A stretch of 10,611 bases of DNA, from the NCBI GenBank assembly GCA_964547525.1, contig CAZJOD010000128.1, positions 1-10,611 on the forward strand. Reading direction: 5' to 3'. Every line of letters begins with the position of its first letter. Within the stretch, counting starts at the first letter, position 1. The notes beneath the pieces were generated by a model. That model did no database searches. It was not told the DNA's origin and saw nothing but the letters and a program-made list of their open reading frames with translations. This DNA comes from CAZJOD01 sp964547525. GTDB taxonomy: Bacteria > Bacillota > Clostridia > JAAYHZ01. The position numbers and the translations under genes are program-made. Below, one piece after another: positions 7,773 through 10,611 of this stretch.

Positions 7773-7870
7773 AACTATGGAAACAAGAAAAGGTTTATTT
7801 GAATAAGGAATGCAACCTTATAAAATATAAAATATACATAATATTTCTCATCTCGTTCTTGTGGCAAGTA
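7773..7870 (+). repeat. Dispersed ~95-bp direct repeat, copy A
   Basis: This segment matches 10489-10579 in the same orientation with about eight mismatches and one 7-base gap in my hand alignment. Both copies contain a potential stem (AAGGTT with AACCTT here; AAGGTT with AACTTT in copy B, still pairable by G-U) and the small hairpin CTTG-TGG-CAAG near the right end. Each also contains a nine-codon frame, M(D/E)TRKGLFE plus stop, whose three nucleotide differences all fall at third codon positions. The two copies bracket the methyltransferase and MerR-kinase genes. I do not recognise the element; it could be a remnant of an insertion sequence, an intron end or a small non-autonomous element. 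Confidence 0.85.
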
Positions 7871-7981
7871 TTGTAAAGCAATGATTATTTTTAACAGTAA
7901 AGTTTGAAAATTTATATTATGAACATTGTAGGAAAAATCATTTATAGCCATACTTTCTCTTTCAATTGTATATTGATACGA

Positions 7982-7987
7982 TATAAT
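7982..7987 (+). promoter_or_regulatory. Possible -10 box upstream of the methyltransferase leader
   Basis: TATAAT at 7982-7987 is a perfect -10 hexamer, but the bases 17 upstream (7959-7964, CTTTCA) are a poor -35. It is the best candidate between repeat copy A and the leader ORF. The rest of 7871-8065 shows no gene. Confidence 0.25.
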
Positions 7988-8010
7988 TTTTTTGAATAAA
8001 TTTTAATGAG

Positions 8011-8035
8011 TATAACACAGTGAAAACTGTTTATA
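8011..8035. promoter_or_regulatory. Dyad symmetry (operator or RNA hairpin candidate)
   Basis: TATAA-C-ACAGT (8011-8021) and ACTGT-TTATA (8026-8035) are inverted repeats around GAAA, perfect except for one bulged C. The site lies 31 bases before the leader ORF. It could bind a dimeric regulator, or form a GAAA-capped hairpin in the 5' untranslated RNA. Which applies cannot be told from sequence. Confidence 0.35.
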
Positions 8036-8065
8036 ACAAATTTGATATGAAAGGTTGTGTTTGTC

Positions 8066-8119
8066 ATGAAATATACATTTATGGTTACCAAAAATTCAAG
8101 GAGGGTGACTATACTGTAG
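8066..8119 (+). CDS. Possible 17-residue leader peptide
   Basis: The frame ATG 8066 to TAG 8117-8119 encodes MKYTFMVTKNSRRVTIL. GAAAGG at 8049-8054 is a fair ribosome-binding site, although its 11-base spacing is long. The Arg12-Arg13 codons form the 5' arm of a hairpin whose 3' arm lies just past the stop, upstream of the methyltransferase ribosome-binding site. This layout resembles leader peptides of translationally attenuated resistance genes in Firmicutes. No homologous leader is known to me, and an ORF this short can occur by chance. Confidence 0.35.
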   Translation: MKYTFMVTKNSRRVTIL

Positions 8120-8139
8120 CCCTCCTGCAAAAATGGAGG
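8099..8139 (+). promoter_or_regulatory. Candidate translational attenuator: two mutually exclusive hairpins
   Basis: AGGAGGG (8099-8105) pairs perfectly with CCCTCCT (8120-8126), with an inner CTA/TAG extension. The CCTCC of the same segment (8121-8125) can instead pair with GGAGG (8135-8139), the ribosome-binding site for the TTG start at 8148, across a 9-base loop. The first arm lies inside the leader ORF, so ribosome position on the leader could decide which hairpin forms. The pairing is visible in the sequence; the regulatory role is inference. Confidence 0.4.
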
Positions 8140-8147
8140 AAACTATT

Positions 8148-8960
8148 TTGAACAGACAATTTATCGCAAAGCACTGGTACGCCAGTTCATATGAGAAATT
8201 TGAAAATCAAACAAACGATGTGGAGTTCTTATTAAAGGTCTTGCGCGAACAGACTGATGGAACAACGCAAAATATCCTTGAGGTTGCTTGCGGAGGCGGA
8301 CGGATCAGCATCCCACTCGCACAGGCAGGGCACAATGTTACGGGTTTCGACGTGGATGAGTTCATGCTTCTTCGCTGTTACCTCAAAATGAAGAACATTC
8401 CCAATATCACTTGCTATCAAGCAGATGCTATAAGCGCGGATTGGGGTACTGGATTTGATATTGTCGTAATGGCTGGGAACATTCTCATTAACATCGAAAC
8501 TGACATGGATTACGCCGAAGCGCAACGAACTTTTATCTGCAAAGCGGCGGCGGCGCTACGTTCTGACGGAAATTTGATTTTGGATTACGACCAACACTCA
8601 GACGCATCAGCAGTTAAGTTTTTTAACCGCTTGGGAGAGAGTGGTCGCTTGGGTGATGACTCTGAATATGCTGACGAATTGGGGACCAGTGGGAAATTCA
8701 AAAATTACGGCAATGTTTACGACCCGGTGACGCGCATTTGCACATGGGCGAGCCATAGTGATTTGATGACGAATAACGGTGAACGCATTGTCCAATCAAC
8801 GATGGGTTACAAACATATTCCTACATTGACACAGGTTTTTGGATGGCTCACTGATGCAGGACTTTCTGTTGAGAAAACCTACTGCAATTACACAGACGAA
8901 CCGTTGTCCGAACAAACCCCAGATTTTGCCCGGGCAACAATTTGGGCAAAAAAAGTATAA
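8148..8960 (+). CDS. Class I SAM-dependent methyltransferase
   Basis: This 270-residue Rossmann-fold methyltransferase uses S-adenosylmethionine. Motif I is ILEVACGGG at 43-51, the ribose-binding acidic residue is probably D68 in GFDVD, and later strands are YQADAIS near 90-96, FDIVVMAGN at 103-111 and GNLILDYDQ at 141-149. There is no transmembrane segment or signal peptide, so it is cytoplasmic. The substrate cannot be read from sequence: small molecule, antibiotic or rRNA are all open, and the C-terminal half carries no domain I recognise. TTG 8148 is preferred over ATG 8133 because GGAGG at 8135-8139 sits 8 bases before TTG, whereas nothing suitable precedes the ATG; with ATG 8133 the protein would be 275 residues. 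GC content is far above the left genes (36 of 60 bases in 8281-8340, against 16 of 60 in 721-780), indicating acquisition. Confidence 0.88.
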   Translation: MNRQFIAKHWYASSYEKFENQTNDVEFLLKVLREQTDGTTQNILEVACGGGRISIPLAQAGHNVTGFDVDEFMLLRCYLKMKNIPNITCYQADAISADWGTGFDIVVMAGNILINIETDMDYAEAQRTFICKAAAALRSDGNLILDYDQHSDASAVKFFNRLGESGRLGDDSEYADELGTSGKFKNYGNVYDPVTRICTWASHSDLMTNNGERIVQSTMGYKHIPTLTQVFGWLTDAGLSVEKTYCNYTDEPLSEQTPDFARATIWAKKV

Positions 8961-8984
8961 CCATTACTGAAATCTAACAAATAC

Positions 8985-9014
8985 GGACTAAGTTTTTATG
9001 CTTAGTCCATATTT
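8985..9014 (+). terminator. Probable terminator after the methyltransferase gene
   Basis: GGACTAAG (8985-8992) and CTTAGTCC (9001-9008) form a perfect 8-bp stem with an 8-base loop. The tail is only moderately T-rich (ATATTTCTATTT), so termination may be partial. It lies 24 bases after the stop codon and separates the two cargo genes into different transcription units. Confidence 0.6.
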
Positions 9015-9217
9015 CTATTTACAATCAAATTCGCAGTTGGCAGTAGCAAGCAAAATATTCTAAAAAACGCTCTCGTATAGGTATGACCCGGTATGGTGTG
9101 CTACATGATGGGATAGTATGGAAGTATTGAGTTTAACCTACTATAATCGCAAATTGATGAAATATATTTTACAAAAATAATATACCTAGAAAACCTTTTA
9201 TTTTTTATGTCTTATCT

Positions 9218-9266
9218 TCTGTAGATTTATATAAAAATATTAATTAACAAGTATTGACTCTACAGA
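9218..9266. promoter_or_regulatory. Spaced inverted repeat at the MerR-kinase promoter
   Basis: TCTGTAGA (9218-9225) and TCTACAGA (9259-9266) are exact inverted repeats 33 bases apart. The right copy overlaps the -35/spacer region of the candidate promoter. They could be paired half-sites for the fused MerR domain or another regulator. The intervening 9015-9217 contains no gene I can support, only a stray TATAAT at 9142-9147 without a -35. Confidence 0.35.
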
Positions 9267-9284
9267 TACGTCATTGTGTAAGAT
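9254..9284 (+). promoter_or_regulatory. MerR-style promoter with 19-bp spacer
   Basis: TTGACT (9254-9259) and TAAGAT (9279-9284) are both good hexamers separated by 19 bases. That overlong spacing is the hallmark of promoters activated by MerR-family proteins, which untwist the DNA between the hexamers. TACA (9261-9264) and TGTA (9277-9280) are symmetric within the spacer. The gene downstream encodes a MerR domain, which suggests autoregulation. Confidence 0.55.
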
Positions 9285-9306
9285 AATTGTGGAGGTGATA
9301 AAAACG

Positions 9307-10419
9307 ATGCTTTCAATTGGTGAAACGGCAAAGTTATTCGGTATAAATGTACGGACACTGCATTTTTACGATTCGATCGGTTTACTGAAGCCCTCAGCAT
9401 TGACAGAAGTAGGTTATCGTCAATATGATGAAACCTCATTGAACATGCTTCGCAGAATTCTAATACTGCGCGAACTGGAATTCCCGCTGAAGGAAATCAG
9501 TAAGGTGCTTGACAATATTGGGGATCATGATGCAAAGGAAACATATTCAGCCCATTTAGCTGAGCTGAAGAAAAAACAGAATCATATAAATAATTTGATT
9601 TTGAAATTAGAAAAAATGATAGGAGGAGATGTCGTGGACAAATTTCAATCTTTACTTGATATGAATGTAATACTATCACCAGAAAAAAGAGCTGCATTAA
9701 ATGCGGAGTATGTCGAACGCCCAGAAAAACCGTGGTCAAAAAGTGTAAGACGGCTGTTAAGCTATTTTGAGAACTTGAATTTACCTGTTGAGCACATTAT
9801 TGATGTAACTGATAATGGAATTGAACGTGCGTCTAAATTTGACGGCGAACTTGTTCATCCGTATAAATGGTCCGATGAGGCTCTTTGTGAGATCGGAAGG
9901 ATAGTCAGAAGCCTTCACGATGCTGCTGGTAAATTTGATGCAAACAAAAATGATATTTGGCAGCCATGGGGACTCCGTGAGATCGGAAATGATGATTGTA
10001 TCTGTTGCCATGGTGATATAGCGCCATGGAATACTCTTGCTGAAAACGGAATGCCGCGCAGAATCGTGGATTGGGAATTTTCAGGACCTATGGATCCGTT
10101 TGTAGAATTGGCCCGTATATGTTGGTTGTTTCCACAATTGCATGATGATGACCTTGGCAGGTTATATGAACTGCCTTCACCTGAGAAAAGGGCAGAGCAA
10201 GTCCGGATTATCTGCGATGGCTATAAACTTACTAAAGAAAAACGTCATATGTTAGTTTCACAGATAATTGAGGTAATCATCTGTGAAACTGCTCATGAAG
10301 CTATCGACTCCAATCTTTCCTTCGACAGTGAAGGCAATCTTTGGGGGTTTGCATGGAGAACTCGCAGTCTTTACTGGGTATGGAAAAACCGAAAAATACT
10401 AGAAAACGCATTGAAGTAA
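9307..10419 (+). CDS. MerR-type HTH regulator fused to an APH-fold (aminoglycoside phosphotransferase-like) domain
   Basis: This is a 370-residue two-domain protein. Residues 1-70 form a MerR winged helix-turn-helix (SIGETAKLFGINVRTLHFYDSIGLL, then GYRQYDE). Residues about 72-106 form the usual dimerisation coiled coil. From about 110 on comes a phosphotransferase-fold domain: KPWSKSVRRLL near 141-151, the catalytic loop CHGDIAPWN with D237 and N242, and the metal-binding Asp D255 in IVDWEFSGPMDP. All three key kinase residues are present, so it may be active. The N-lobe is short, as in the trifolitoxin-immunity-like branch of this fold as I recall it. The domain replaces the drug-binding domain of ordinary MerR proteins, suggesting a regulator that senses or phosphorylates its ligand. 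ATG 9307 is set by GGAGGTGA at 9291-9298, against TTG 9274. Substrate and targets are unknown. Confidence 0.88.
   Translation: MLSIGETAKLFGINVRTLHFYDSIGLLKPSALTEVGYRQYDETSLNMLRRILILRELEFPLKEISKVLDNIGDHDAKETYSAHLAELKKKQNHINNLILKLEKMIGGDVVDKFQSLLDMNVILSPEKRAALNAEYVERPEKPWSKSVRRLLSYFENLNLPVEHIIDVTDNGIERASKFDGELVHPYKWSDEALCEIGRIVRSLHDAAGKFDANKNDIWQPWGLREIGNDDCICCHGDIAPWNTLAENGMPRRIVDWEFSGPMDPFVELARICWLFPQLHDDDLGRLYELPSPEKRAEQVRIICDGYKLTKEKRHMLVSQIIEVIICETAHEAIDSNLSFDSEGNLWGFAWRTRSLYWVWKNRKILENALK
9621..9636 (+). promoter_or_regulatory. Internal ribosome-binding site and GTG start at the domain junction
   Basis: AGGAGGAG at 9621-9628 lies in the coding sequence at the end of the coiled coil; counted from AGGAGG, it is 7 bases before an in-frame GTG (9634-9636, codon 110). 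Starting there would give a free-standing 261-residue kinase-like protein beginning MDKFQSLLDM. This is either a working second start or the relic of a formerly separate gene. Confidence 0.5.
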
Positions 10420-10440
10420 TTACGACATGGGTTCACAAAT

Positions 10441-10486
10441 AGGAAGACCGGTGGTAGCGGATGGTCCCTTGACCACAGGCCTTCCT
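10441..10486 (+). other. Long imperfect hairpin downstream of the MerR-kinase gene
   Basis: AGGAAG/CTTCCT (10441-10446 with 10481-10486), CC/GG and GTGGT/ACCAC (10451-10455 with 10472-10476) pair with two single mismatches around a 16-base loop. No T tract follows, so it is not a standard terminator. It directly abuts repeat copy B and lies in an open frame running from ATG 10427 to TAA 10520-10522. Confidence 0.45.
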
Positions 10487-10488
10487 AC

Positions 10489-10579
10489 AACTATGGACAC
10501 AAGAAAAGGTTTGTTTGAGTAAGCAATGCAACTTTATAAAATATAAGTAATATTTTACATCTCGTTCTTGTGGCAAGTA
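10489..10579 (+). repeat. Dispersed ~95-bp direct repeat, copy B
   Basis: This is the second copy of the element at 7773-7870, in the same orientation, lacking about 7 bases in the middle. It follows the MerR-kinase stop by 69 bases. Left of the shared segment the two copies differ completely, so the boundary near 10489 is sharp on that side; to the right similarity stops at about 10579. In copy B the short frame extends upstream to ATG 10427, giving 31 codons that end in MDTRKGLFE, possibly the remnant of a longer protein. The last 32 bases of the window show nothing further. Confidence 0.85.
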
Positions 10580-10611
10580 AACTATAATGTTAAAATTATG
10601 TTGATATGTTT

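Noticed and set aside
7942..8130. Minus-strand 62-codon ORF
   Set aside because: It overlaps the leader and hairpin region antisense, with AT-driven composition and no family resemblance.
8133..8147. ATG 8133 as methyltransferase start
   Set aside because: Nothing like a ribosome-binding site precedes it, while its own GGAGG is ideally placed for TTG 8148.
10441..10486. Integron attC site
   Set aside because: The hairpin lacks the expected conserved core at its ends (GTTRRRY/RYYYAAC), and no integron integrase is in view.

Overview
The window looks like chromosome of a low-GC Firmicute, probably a clostridium. The left part is AT-rich, Shine-Dalgarno sites are strong GGAGG types, and TTG/GTG starts are plausible. 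The gene order polA-coaE is typical of that phylum. I cannot name a species.

Region 1 (1-7085) is compact and looks like core or stable genome, with all genes on the + strand. It holds polA (DNA polymerase I), coaE (dephospho-CoA kinase), a membrane protein with a cytoplasmic PP2C-like domain lacking its metal-binding residues, a Thr/Ser-rich stalk and an external C-terminal LysM domain, and a cytoplasmic GH20 beta-N-acetylhexosaminidase. polA/coaE (10-base gap) and LysM/GH20 (15-base gap) look like two translationally tight pairs. The second pair has its own candidate promoter and ends at a clear Rho-independent terminator (7060-7085). It may link wall sensing to amino-sugar glycan breakdown, but that is inference.

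Region 2 (7086-8065) has no convincing protein gene but much structure. It contains a 3' fragment of a proline tRNA followed by a strong terminator (7333-7398, the footprint expected of tRNA-targeted integration), eight copies of a 12-13 bp motif at an almost exact 20-bp period (7525-7675), a sequence resembling an IS3-type insertion sequence end (7684-7712), and the first copy (7773-7870) of a ~95-bp dispersed repeat.

Region 3 (8066-10419) is an accessory cargo segment. Its methyltransferase gene is clearly more GC-rich than region 1. That gene is preceded by a possible leader peptide and alternative RNA hairpins, and starts at TTG 8148. Next is a fusion of a MerR-type DNA-binding domain to an aminoglycoside-phosphotransferase-fold domain, with a MerR-style 19-bp-spaced promoter in front and a second in-frame ribosome-binding site plus GTG at the domain junction. 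The second copy of the ~95-bp repeat (10489-10579) follows, so the cargo is bracketed by direct repeats.

The most noteworthy items are the MerR-kinase fusion with its apparent internal start (architecturally like TipAL/TipAS), the 20-bp-period iteron-like array, the tRNA-Pro scar, and the PP2C-like pseudophosphatase joined to LysM. All family assignments come from reading motifs by eye, without database searches.
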